A DNA stretch of 23,542 nt from a virus, in the IMG/VR virus record IMGVR_UViG_3300035663_000110, positions 1-23,542 of that record; one strand, 5' to 3'. The notes under the pieces were generated by a model. The model was given only the letters and a program-made list of their open reading frames with translations, was not told the DNA's origin and ran no database searches. Made by a program: the position numbers and the translations under genes. This document shows positions 1 through 8,400 of the stretch, one piece after another. Within the stretch, counting starts at the first letter, position 1, and each line of letters begins with the position of its first letter.

Positions 1-153
1 GACGCCAACCAGATCGCGGAAGGTTACATTGGCGTCCAGCTTGTCGCCGGCCCGACCCTCGCGAATGTCCAGGATCTGCTTGATTGCCCGCGCAGCGTCA
101 ACGACAGTCCTGTCGGTGACAGATGGAATGGCCGGAACCCTGGTCTCGCTCAT
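1..153 (-). CDS. N-terminus of a phage virion-associated protein (partial, runs off the left edge)
   Basis: An open frame begins with ATG at 153 and stays open for 51 codons to the window edge, with no stop. Its ATG overlaps the TGA of the upstream tail gene in an ATGA arrangement, which is how many genes here are joined. The visible part begins MSETRVPAIPSVTDRTVVDA and continues with REGRAGDKLDANVTFRDL. I recall similar N-termini on unnamed proteins in phage tail or fibre modules, but only 51 residues can be seen. No signal peptide or membrane segment is visible. The position after a tail structural protein suggests another virion protein. Function unknown; the call as a real gene is fairly secure because of the overlap and the phage-like sequence. 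Confidence 0.7.
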   Translation of the reverse strand, partial: MSETRVPAIPSVTDRTVVDAARAIKQILDIREGRAGDKLDANVTFRDLVGV

Positions 154-1778
154 GTCATCGACTGTAGTTCGGCCGCAGAGGTGGCGACGGCTACCATCGA
201 TACCTCGTGAATGCTTTCGACCTCGAACTGCCACTGCTGTGCGGTGAAGCCGGAGGGCAGGCGGAATCCTGCGTTGCTCTGCACCGTCTTGACGAAAGGC
301 TGGCGGTCGTCGGCATAGATGCGGAGCTCAACCGGGTAGGTCGATGCGCGAACCATGCCGTAGCTGAAGCTCACCGGCCTGATGAGGCGATAGACGCCCG
401 AGCGCCAGAGCGCAACCAGCGGATCGGGTGAGTCGTTGTACCGCAGGATCTCGAAGTCCATCGCAAGGTACAAGGTGTCGGAGCGGGCGTCCGAGTGGCC
501 GGCATGAATCAGGCTGGATGAGTTCAGGCTGGTGGTGGTCAACACCGCGCCCTGACCGGTGAAGTCAAAGACCAGCATCCCGCGATAGCCGCTCTTGTCC
601 TGATACAGGACGTGGTAGCGGCTGTTGTGCAGGAACGCCCGCATCGACGCAGGGTTCAATGACTGCCACTGCTCGCGGCTGAATAGCTGCTCGGACACCA
701 CGCGCATGCCGTTGGCGCCGATGCTGACAACGCCGTCAGCGCCTGCGTACAGGCAGCCGTCTCCGGTGTCGACGATGGACTTCTTCGACAGACAGGCGTG
801 GGGGAACTCCAGCCGCTCAAGCGACATCCCGCCCGGATCAACGCCCGTCGCCAGGAATGGGTAGCCGTTGGTCAGGACCGCAACAGACTGGCGGAACGTG
901 GACAGACCAACGATCCGGAAGTCCACCGGGTACTTGTGAGGCCACGCATGGGGAAGGTTCGGCTCGCTCAGGTAGAGCGTGTTCTCCAGGAAGGCTGCGG
1001 CCACGCCGTTCGCCATCATCTTCAGGCCGCGCATGCCAGCCGGCGGCGGAACCCAGTCCTTGGACAGCAGCACCTCGCCGAGCTCGGCTTGCTCCTTGTT
1101 GTCCGTGGTTGCGGTGTCCGAAACCGGCACCTCGGCAACGAACTGGTACTCCGCATTGCTGCCGACCGTTGAGGTCCGGTAGATGCGCTTGCTGACGAGG
1201 TTGTACTCGCCGCCCACGCCAGTGCTCATGGCTTGCAGCAGCACCGGCTCGTTCGGGTCTATTGTGACTAGGGACGATGGCGGGGCGGCAGGGCCTTCTT
1301 CACCGTAGGCCGAGACGTAGGTGTAGGTGTAGGCGCGGGTTTCGCTGTTGGCGGCATCCGGCGGCTCTGCGCCAGACGCGATGATCGCAGTCTGTGGCGC
1401 CGGAATCCCCAGCGGCGATGACAGGCTCGGGTAGCTGGCGCCGGACAGAATCTGTTGAGACGTCGCATACCTCGGGCTTCCGCCGTCTGTCCAGTAGATC
1501 CTGCGGTACTGGTCGTTCGGAATCGGTGAGTTGACGACGTCAGTGTCCTGCTGAAACTCCAGCCAATACTCAGACTCATCCTCGGAGTCGCCGTACCGAA
1601 AGATGGTTTGCGGGGAGCTCTTGGTCAGCGGCCGGACCGCGCTCACGCTTCTCAGCGGCACCAGGGCTCCGCTGACCAGTTGCACGTTCTCGGCAATCTG
1701 GGCCTCTCCCGGTTGCAGCAGAAGGGGGCTGACAATGGGCTTGATCCCATTGAATGCTTTGATGACGATTGCAGGCAT
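150..1778 (-). CDS. Phage tail structural protein (tail-hub/tubular type)
   Basis: 542 residues. The N-terminus, with AFNGIKPIVSPLLLQPGEAQ and then AENVQLVSGALVPLRS, is of a kind recurring in virion proteins of short-tailed phages, where the protein forms part of the tail tube, nozzle or hub (family knowledge from memory). A fibronectin-like stretch YTYTYVSAYGEEGPAAPPS lies near residues 150-170. The rest reads as mixed beta structure with no enzyme motif, signal peptide or membrane segment. The start is ATG, preceded by GAGGG about eight bases upstream. The gene follows the lysozyme gene by ten bases, and its stop overlaps the next start. The exact tail position is inferred; an alternative is a gp10-like DNA-stabilisation protein of P22-type tails. 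Confidence 0.65.
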   Translation of the reverse strand: MPAIVIKAFNGIKPIVSPLLLQPGEAQIAENVQLVSGALVPLRSVSAVRPLTKSSPQTIFRYGDSEDESEYWLEFQQDTDVVNSPIPNDQYRRIYWTDGGSPRYATSQQILSGASYPSLSSPLGIPAPQTAIIASGAEPPDAANSETRAYTYTYVSAYGEEGPAAPPSSLVTIDPNEPVLLQAMSTGVGGEYNLVSKRIYRTSTVGSNAEYQFVAEVPVSDTATTDNKEQAELGEVLLSKDWVPPPAGMRGLKMMANGVAAAFLENTLYLSEPNLPHAWPHKYPVDFRIVGLSTFRQSVAVLTNGYPFLATGVDPGGMSLERLEFPHACLSKKSIVDTGDGCLYAGADGVVSIGANGMRVVSEQLFSREQWQSLNPASMRAFLHNSRYHVLYQDKSGYRGMLVFDFTGQGAVLTTTSLNSSSLIHAGHSDARSDTLYLAMDFEILRYNDSPDPLVALWRSGVYRLIRPVSFSYGMVRASTYPVELRIYADDRQPFVKTVQSNAGFRLPSGFTAQQWQFEVESIHEVSMVAVATSAAELQSMT

Positions 1779-1788
1779 CTACGAACCC

Positions 1789-2247
1789 TCAGAGTAAGGC
1801 TGCCTCGGCACGCCTGCGAGCAACCAAGCCTGGAAGCACCCTGCCCCCGCCACGGACCCACAGTTGCAATTGTTCCTTAGCGCCCTCCCAGTCCTGCGCA
1901 TTTATCTTTCGGCGCAGGGTGGACGTCTGAAGCCTGCCAACACCCAGGTTGTAGGCAAAGTCGACGATGGCGTTCAGCCTGCGCCAGTCATTGGTCGTCA
2001 AGGCCGCAGCCAACAGACCGGGACACTGACGCACCGTACCAGGGGCATAGGTGTTCAGGAGCTCATTGAGTAGCAACAGTCGCGCTTGCGGCTCAGTGAC
2101 CGAAGGATCTTCGAGCGTGACCTTGCGGCCATCCGAGTAGTGGGTCGAGCCATAGCCTATGGTCGGGACGCCGGCCGGACACAGGTAAGGCTTCGCACGG
2201 AAACCCTCGAACCTGCGACAGAGCTCGGCGGCAATGCTCAGGTTCAT
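1789..2247 (-). CDS. Endolysin, T4-type lysozyme (GH24) with Glu-Cys-Thr triad
   Basis: 152 residues, the usual length for a single-domain phage lysozyme that cuts the N-acetylmuramic acid/N-acetylglucosamine link of peptidoglycan at the end of infection. The active-site region FEGFRAKPYLCPAGVPTIGYG carries E14, C23 and T29, with the same spacing as Glu11, Asp20 and Thr26 of T4 lysozyme. Cys stands where most family members have Asp. The WRRLNAIVDFAYNLGVG stretch (about residues 87-103) matches the conserved helical part. There is no N-terminal hydrophobic segment, so it is probably a cytoplasmic enzyme that needs a holin rather than a signal-anchor-release endolysin. The ATG overlaps the stop of the putative holin gene upstream, which fits a lysis operon. 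The family call is secure. Confidence 0.93.
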   Translation of the reverse strand: MNLSIAAELCRRFEGFRAKPYLCPAGVPTIGYGSTHYSDGRKVTLEDPSVTEPQARLLLLNELLNTYAPGTVRQCPGLLAAALTTNDWRRLNAIVDFAYNLGVGRLQTSTLRRKINAQDWEGAKEQLQLWVRGGGRVLPGLVARRRAEAALL

Positions 2248-2738
2248 AGACCGCGCTTCGCCAGGGTCCTGTCCAGGAACCAGTAGTTGGTGATTCCGCC
2301 AACCAGAGCCGCAAAGTCAGCCGAGAGCATCAGCTTGAACACCTCTACCGGAGACAGCCCATTGAGCCAGCCCATGTAGGCAAAGTAGAGGTGCGCGAAG
2401 GACCAGATTGCAAGGACCCAGTAGGTCACAACAGGGCGAACAGATGCGGACAGCTTTGCGACCCAACCTCCGGCGGCCTTCGCCATCTCAGTCTGTTGCT
2501 CAATAGCCGACTGGAACGCGGAAATCACTCCGGCGTCTACCGCCATGCCGTGCTGCGCACCGATCTCCTGGAGCTTCTGAGACCCGCGCTGCGCCTCCAG
2601 AGCGCACTGCTGCTCGAACATCTTGAGCTCGTGCAGACGCTCGTTCTTCTTGTCGAAGAACTTGAGGACCTCGGGGGCAAGGCGGAACGCGCCGCCCAGA
2701 AGGGAGCCGAGGACGCCCCCGCCAAGTAGTTCGAGCAT
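2244..2738 (-). CDS. Putative holin / lysis-associated membrane protein
   Basis: 164 residues. A Gly/Leu-rich N-terminus (MLELLGGGVLGSLLGGAF) could be amphipathic or membrane-associated. Residues about 30-95 are charged and helical. The C-terminal third has two clear hydrophobic stretches, VVTYWVLAIWSFAHLYFAYM (about 103-122) and LMLSADFAALVGGITNYWFL (about 136-155). This layout and the direct overlap with the lysozyme gene suggest a holin that opens the inner membrane; similar proteins next to phage lysozymes are often called holins. The sequence does not show pore formation, and the long soluble middle is unusual for a classical holin. It follows the small membrane-protein gene by two bases. 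Confidence 0.6.
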   Translation of the reverse strand: MLELLGGGVLGSLLGGAFRLAPEVLKFFDKKNERLHELKMFEQQCALEAQRGSQKLQEIGAQHGMAVDAGVISAFQSAIEQQTEMAKAAGGWVAKLSASVRPVVTYWVLAIWSFAHLYFAYMGWLNGLSPVEVFKLMLSADFAALVGGITNYWFLDRTLAKRGL

Positions 2739-2740
2739 GA

Positions 2741-2980
2741 TTACTTCTTCAGTTGCATGAACGCGCCGGCCGCAAGGGCTCCAAGGAAGGCCATTGTCAG
2801 GGCTTGCATGATGGTCTTCCAGATCGTCTTCTTGGCGCCTCTCCAGGCGTCCAGCAGGCTGCGAAGCTCCTGGACGTCATGGACGGCGCCATCGTCGTGT
2901 AGGCCAATGGATTCCAGGGCCTCCCTGGCGCCCTTCTTGGCGGCCCGCTCCAGAAGGGCCTCGATCTGTTGCTCGTCCAT
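2741..2980 (-). CDS. Small DUF6127-like membrane protein of the lysis cassette
   Basis: 79 residues from the ATG at 2980. A second in-frame ATG three bases upstream (2983) would add one Met. AGGAG lies six bases before the 2980 ATG and only three before the 2983 ATG, so I prefer the former. The N-terminal two thirds are charged and helical (EALLERAAKKGAREALESIG, then LRSLLDAWRGAKKTIWKTI). The last 20 or so residues form one hydrophobic segment (ALTMAFLGALAAGAFMQL) with a Lys-Lys end, so one C-terminal membrane anchor with the bulk in the cytoplasm is likely. The layout matches what I recall of DUF6127. It sits first in the lysis cassette and could be an antiholin or holin partner; that role is inferred from position only. 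Confidence 0.65.
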   Translation of the reverse strand: MDEQQIEALLERAAKKGAREALESIGLHDDGAVHDVQELRSLLDAWRGAKKTIWKTIMQALTMAFLGALAAGAFMQLKK

Positions 2981-3030
2981 CATGTGCTCCTGTGTTGCTG
3001 GTGGCGTCCTTGTCGCCGTGGGGGTTGCGT

Positions 3031-3477
3031 CTATGGCTCATCAGGCCAGTTGATGCTGAGGGGGAACCCTGGCTGCCCGGTGATGTCGCGCAGGGCTTGC
3101 CGGTAAGCTGCCCAGGCCGCCTTGTTTACTGGCGCATCAGCAACCTGGGTCCAGTCGGAAGCAGCGAGCTTGGCGCCCCGCTCGGCTCGAACTTCTGCGG
3201 CCAGTGCAGTGTTGCGCTCTTGTGTCTCGCCCGCACTGAGTGCGGCAATGGTGTACCCAAGCTGCCAGCGGCCATTGACCAGCACTGGAGACGATTGCTG
3301 CACCGGCTTGTGGGTGGTGGGGTTAAACGCCGGCGGCGCGACCGCGTGAACGCGCACGACGCCATTTGGCAGATCGGCATCCGCAACATTCAGCGGAAAG
3401 CTGACGTTGGGGAACCGCTGGTGAATGCTAAGAATTGGAAACTCAACGACACTGGAGTTTTCGATGATGGCGTACAT
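3031..3477 (-). CDS. Tail fibre assembly chaperone-like protein
   Basis: 148 residues. The C-terminal part carries the recurrent pattern WTQVADAPVNKAAWAAYRQA followed by LRDITGQPGFP, typical of the phage tail assembly chaperone family (Pfam Phage_tail_APC type) found directly after fibre genes. The N-terminal part (MYAIIENSSVVEFP) is beta-rich, and the middle contains an Ala/Glu-rich helix (about 95-110). It lies ten bases after the propeller gene, with AAGG before its ATG. Its likely job is to help fold or trimerise the neighbouring fibre or propeller proteins, without necessarily entering the virion; this follows from the family and position. Confidence 0.75.
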   Translation of the reverse strand: MYAIIENSSVVEFPILSIHQRFPNVSFPLNVADADLPNGVVRVHAVAPPAFNPTTHKPVQQSSPVLVNGRWQLGYTIAALSAGETQERNTALAAEVRAERGAKLAASDWTQVADAPVNKAAWAAYRQALRDITGQPGFPLSINWPDEP

Positions 3478-3486
3478 GAAGAGCCC

Positions 3487-5418
3487 TTATTGTGATGATG
3501 TTGCGACTCTGCCGCTGCCTCCGACCACGCAGAACTGAGTTCCGGTCCAGGCGATGGCGTTGGCAGAGGTGGTGAGCCAAGGCGCAGCACTGAGACCAGA
3601 CTGGTAGGCCCAGGTTGCGCCGTCAAAACTGGTGGCCGCTCTACCGTTAGCCCCGACTGCCAAAAATTGCAAACCCGCCCAGGAGATAGCGTTGACGGTA
3701 CTAAATGTGCCCCAGTCTGTGGAGCGCAGCCCTGCTTGGTAAGTCCAGGTCACACCGTCTGGGCTGGTTGCCACATTGGAACTATTGCCGCCCACGCAGA
3801 ACTGCGATCCGGTCCAGGCGATGGTGTTGACCGAGGTGGTACTCCATGCCGTAGAACTCAGCCCAGCCCGATAGGTCCAGGTCACACCGTCTGGGCTGGT
3901 TGCAGCACGACCACTCGCCCCAGCCACTAAAAACTGCGACCCGGTCCAGGCGATGGCGTTGACGTTGCTGGATGTGCCCCAAGTCGTGGAGCGCAGCCCT
4001 GCTTGGAAAGTCCAGGTCACACCGTCTGGGCTTGTTGCCACTCTGCCGCCATCTCCGACCACGCAGAACTGCGAACCAGTCCAGACGATTGCGCGGGCGG
4101 CAGGACTGTTGCCCCAGGTCGTGGAGCGCAGCCCTGCTTGGAAAGTCCAGGTCACGCCATCTGGGCTGGTTGCCACTCTGCCTTGATCGCCGACCACCAC
4201 AAACTGCGAACCACTCCAGGCGATTGCGCGGGCAATACTAAAGCCCCAGGATGTAGAACTCAGTCCTGTTTGGAAAGTCCAGGTCACGCCGTCGAGGCTG
4301 GTTGCCGCAGAGCCAAGATTGCCGACCGCCACAAACCGCGACCCGCTCCAGGCAATAGCGTTGACAGAGGTGAACATCCCCCAAACCGTCGATCTCTTAG
4401 AGAGGTCGTCCCTGTAAGTCCATGTCGTCGCATTCGGGCTGGTCGCCACCTGCCCAGCGGCCCCCGCCGTCACAAATTGCGAGCCGGTCCAAACGATTGC
4501 TTCAATGCCGCTCCCAGTGAATTGCGGGCCGGACTGGCTGGACCACGTCACGCCGTCCGAGCTGGTTGCGATGTTGCCAAGTTCTCCACCTACCAAGAAC
4601 TGCGAGCCGGTCCAGACGATAGCCTGCATACCAGGAGTGCCAAAGCCCGAAGAACTTAGTCCACTTTGATAGGTCCACGTCACGCCGTCTGGGCTGGTGG
4701 CTGCTCTAGCCAAATAGCCAACAACCACAAACTTCGAGCCGTCCCAGGCAACCCCCCGAGCGGCATATTGGTTCCCAAAAGCTGTAGAACTCAGCCCAGC
4801 CTGATAGGTCCAGGTCACACCATCTGGGCTGGTTGCGGCACGACCACTTTCTCCCACTACCAAAAACTGCGACCCGGTCCAGGCAATAGCCCGAGCAGCG
4901 TGGACGTTTCCCCATGCTGTAGAACTCAGCCCAGCCTGATAGGTCCAGGTCACACCATCTGGGCTGGTGGCTACCGCACCATTTTCCCCGACCACGCAGA
5001 ACTGTGAACCAGTCCAAACGATTGCGTTGGCAGCGGCGTTGCCCCATGCTGTAGAACGCAACCCCGCCCGGAAAGTCCAGGTCACACCATCTGAACTGGT
5101 TGCGACTTTGCCCCTATCGCCGACCACTACAAGCTGCGATCCGGTCCAGGCGATAGCGTTGACGTTGTAGGCGTCGATGATGGTGCCCCAGTCTGTGGAG
5201 CGCAGTCCGGGCTGGAAGGTCCATGTCACGCCGTCTGGACTGGTTGCCACGGAGCTAGCATCGCCGACCACTACAAGCTGCGAGCCGGTCCAGGCGATGG
5301 CGCGGGCAGTTTGTGCGCCGAAAATCGACTGCGACTTGGACAGGTCGTCTTGGTAGACCCATGTGGCGCCCGCGACGCCCGCCCCGCCCGCCGCCATCAC
5401 GATGCTTTTGGCGGTCAC
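3487..5418 (-). CDS. Tail-associated double beta-propeller protein (14 Asp-box-like repeats)
   Basis: 643 residues from a GTG at 5418 that overlaps the TGA of the tail fibre gene (GTGA) and has GGGAGG about ten bases upstream. Almost the whole protein is a repeat of about 45 residues, each with a strand AIAWTGSQFVVVG followed by RVATSPDGVTWTYQAGL. The SPDGVTW part resembles the Asp-box of BNR/sialidase-like propellers. There are 14 ATS-type motifs, the last cut short at the C-terminus (RVATSSQ), while the N-terminus begins with the missing half (ATWVYQDDLSK). A second DDLSK occurs at residues 337-341, exactly seven repeats later, which suggests two seven-bladed propellers. Gene position after the fibre and before the chaperone suggests a tail tip, adhesin or glycan-binding role; no catalytic residues can be assigned. 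Confidence 0.8.
   Translation of the reverse strand: MTAKSIVMAAGGAGVAGATWVYQDDLSKSQSIFGAQTARAIAWTGSQLVVVGDASSVATSPDGVTWTFQPGLRSTDWGTIIDAYNVNAIAWTGSQLVVVGDRGKVATSSDGVTWTFRAGLRSTAWGNAAANAIVWTGSQFCVVGENGAVATSPDGVTWTYQAGLSSTAWGNVHAARAIAWTGSQFLVVGESGRAATSPDGVTWTYQAGLSSTAFGNQYAARGVAWDGSKFVVVGYLARAATSPDGVTWTYQSGLSSSGFGTPGMQAIVWTGSQFLVGGELGNIATSSDGVTWSSQSGPQFTGSGIEAIVWTGSQFVTAGAAGQVATSPNATTWTYRDDLSKRSTVWGMFTSVNAIAWSGSRFVAVGNLGSAATSLDGVTWTFQTGLSSTSWGFSIARAIAWSGSQFVVVGDQGRVATSPDGVTWTFQAGLRSTTWGNSPAARAIVWTGSQFCVVGDGGRVATSPDGVTWTFQAGLRSTTWGTSSNVNAIAWTGSQFLVAGASGRAATSPDGVTWTYRAGLSSTAWSTTSVNTIAWTGSQFCVGGNSSNVATSPDGVTWTYQAGLRSTDWGTFSTVNAISWAGLQFLAVGANGRAATSFDGATWAYQSGLSAAPWLTTSANAIAWTGTQFCVVGGSGRVATSSQ
3495..5370 (-). 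repeat. Blade-coding repeats of the propeller gene, about 126-140 bases each
   Basis: Recurring DNA blocks such as the segment encoding ATSPDGVTWT appear thirteen times in full, with a partial one at the 3' end. Bounds are approximate. Unit length varies by a few codons in the loop between ATSPDG and the next AIAWTG. Confidence 0.85.
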
Positions 5419-8400
5419 TTCACATCCCTCCCGAGCAACAGGCCCGTCCAGGTTGTGCCGCCGTCGTGCGTGAAGAATCCCAACACATCGCGTCCTGACG
5501 CTGTCAGCGTCGGCGCCGTGCCGTTCGCCCACTTCACGCCAGACCACCAAGTGATCGCCGCGCTGCCGCCGTTGGTCAGGTCGAGGATGAAGCTCGCCGC
5601 CGTGCCGGACGCGGGCACATTGCTGACGGTGAGCGTGGTTGCGCCGCTGATGGTGCGGGTGAAGTAGTTGCCGGCCCTAACGTCGATGTCGCTGGCGCCC
5701 ATCGCAACCCTGGCTTCGCGCAGGCCGGTAGCCAGATCAACACCACCGCTGACGCCAAAGGTCATTCGGTCAGCAGCCTGGGTTCGCACAATCAGCGGAA
5801 CCAGCGCACTCGTCCCCGTCTTGTTGGAGTCGATCAGGGCGGCTGCACCGGTAATGCCTGTGTAGAGATAGGCCGAGTTGTCGGCGTCTGCGGCGTTGTG
5901 CGCAATGAAGAACGAAGAGGCGGACGTTCCGTTTGGCTTCGCGGTAACGATGGTGTTGCCGTTGGTCGTGCTCGACTGAAACGCCAGCCGGAGGGACGGA
6001 GTCGCATTGCTCAAGTCACCCTGGATCAGGCGTCCGGTGCCGTTGAAAACCAAATCCCCGGCCAACGTGCCGCCTGCCAGCGGGAGGTAGGTGCTGGCCG
6101 CCGTCGCTGACTTCAGATACCCCTGGCCGACGACGTAGGCTGTTGTGGCAAGCTGCGTCGTGTTGGTGTCCACCGCCGCCGTGGGGGCTGCCGGTGTCCC
6201 AGTGAAGGTTGGGGATGCCAGGAGGGCGTAGTTGGCGATGGTGGCGTAGGCACCCGTCCCCAGCGTCCCGCCGCCACCGATGTTCAGCGTCGATCCATCG
6301 GTGCCTGCCAACGTCAGGTTGTTGCTGACGGCCAGCGTCTTTGACGTTGTTCCGCCCGCAATCTGGAACCCGGTTGCATTGGCTGTGAGGCTGAGTCCGT
6401 TGTAGGTCTTTCCGGTCAGAGCTGAGGGAACATCAGCATCAACAATGGCGTTCCACCCGGGCGCGGCCGAGGCGGCACCCGTTCCGGTCTGGGTGAGGAA
6501 CCGCTTGCTGGTGGTCGTGTTGCCGGCCAGACGGACAACGTCTGTGCCGTCGAAGAACATGGTGTCGCCGAGCGTCGTGGTGGGCGCCAGGGCGTCGAAG
6601 GCTGCGGTCTTGGACGTGGCCCCGGTGCCGCCGTAGCTGATGCCAATGGCGCTGCCCTGCCACGTTCCAGCGCCGACCGTGCCGACCGTGGTGATGCTGG
6701 TGGAGCCGGCTGCTGGTGCGTAGGCTGTCGAAGCCGTAAAGGCCGCGCTGCCCAGGGTTCCACCAGTCCCGATGTTCAGAGTGCTGGAGTCCGTGCCGGC
6801 GAGCGTCAGCGTGTTGCTGACGGTAAGCGTCTTCGAGGTAGATCCGCCCGCCAGCGTAAAGCCCGTAGCCGCCGCCGTCAGCGTCAGGCCGTTGTAGGTC
6901 TTGCCGGTCAAAGCCGATGGCACGTCCGCGTCGACCAGAGCGTCCCAGGCCGGGGCGGCGGAGACGGTCCCCGTGCCGGTCTGGCGCAGAAAGCGCCGCG
7001 ACGTGCTGGTGTTGCCGGCCAGACGCACTTCGTTCGAGCCGTCGAAGTAACTGAGGTCGCCCAGCGTCGTGTTCGGGGTGAGCGCGTTGAACGCGGCAGC
7101 CTTGGTCGTTGCGCCCGTGCCACCCTTGGCGATGCCCACAGTGTTCAGGGACAGAGAAATCGTCCCAGCGCCCGTCACAGGGCTGTTGGTCACTGTCAGG
7201 TCCGAGGAACTGATGCCGACGCTCGTGACGGTGCCGCCAGTGGCCCCGGTGACCGCGCCCCACACGAAAGCCGTGCCGTCCCACTTCAAGTAGGTGTCGG
7301 TGGTGGTGGGCGCGCTGAGGAAGCCAGTCGTGGCTGCTGCGGTCTGGTAGGCGATGCGGTTGGCCGCGCCGCCCGCGAGGTTGGTCGCGGTCGTTGCGGT
7401 CGTGGCAGAGCCGGCCGAGCCGTCGATGCTGACGCCCGTCAAGGACAGACTGGCAGATGATCTGTTGATGGCAACAGACGTTGTTCCGATGAAGAACGTC
7501 TGGTTGTTCAGCGGAAGGGTCCCACTGACCGCCGGGAAGGTGATGGTGGTTCCGTCAGTTCCGGCCAAGGCAAGGGTGTTGCTGACGGTCAGCGTCTTGC
7601 TGGTTGTGCCGCCTGCAACAGTGAAGCCGGTTGCGGCTGATGTCAGTGTCAGGCCGTTGTAGGTCTTGCCCGTCAGCGCCCCAGGAATGTCGGCATCCAC
7701 AAGAGCCGAGGCCGACCAAGTGTCGGCCGCAGTGCGGCGCACAAAGCCGGTGCCGGTCAGGGCCTCGACTGCGCCGAGGTCGTTTGCCAACCCAAGCGTT
7801 GGGTTGCCGCTGACGCCGTCTCCGTTGGTGACGGTGATGCCAGCCGCCGGCTGGGTAATGGCTCTGTTGGCTACCGTGCCGGCGCCAGTACGCGCAATGA
7901 GTCCGTTGGCAGACAACGCAGCCAAAGCGGTCAAATCCGCATCCAGCGGTTGATAGCCAGACGTCAGGTCTGATGTCAGCGCAATGGTGCCGCTGGCATT
8001 GGGAATGGACAGAGTGCGCGTAACTCCAGTGCTGACACCAGAGACCTCGAATGCAACCTTCTTGGTCGGATCGACGTTGTCCTGGATAGTCGTTGCAGAG
8101 TCCAGGCTGCTCAGGGTGACACCAGAGATCGTGCCGCCAGTGATTGCGACAGCACTGGCGCTCTGAGTTGCCATCGAGCCCAAGCCCAGATTGGTTCTCG
8201 CCGTTGCGGCACTCGCCAAGTCGGACAAATTGTTGTCACTCTGGAGCATCAGCGCACTGGACGCAGCCGTCCAACGCAGCTCGATGTAGCAGGTAGTCAC
8301 GCCGTTGCGAGAGCGACCCGAAGTCCCATCCTGCGCACGAGCAATAGTCCAGTTGTTCCCGACTGTTCCCGTGACCTTGACGATCTCGATGTTGATCTCG

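Noticed and set aside
5419-5550. Longer start for the propeller protein (to 5550)
   Set aside because: The extra 44 residues are a shadow of the fibre gene. The GTG at 5418 has GGGAGG upstream and a GTGA overlap.
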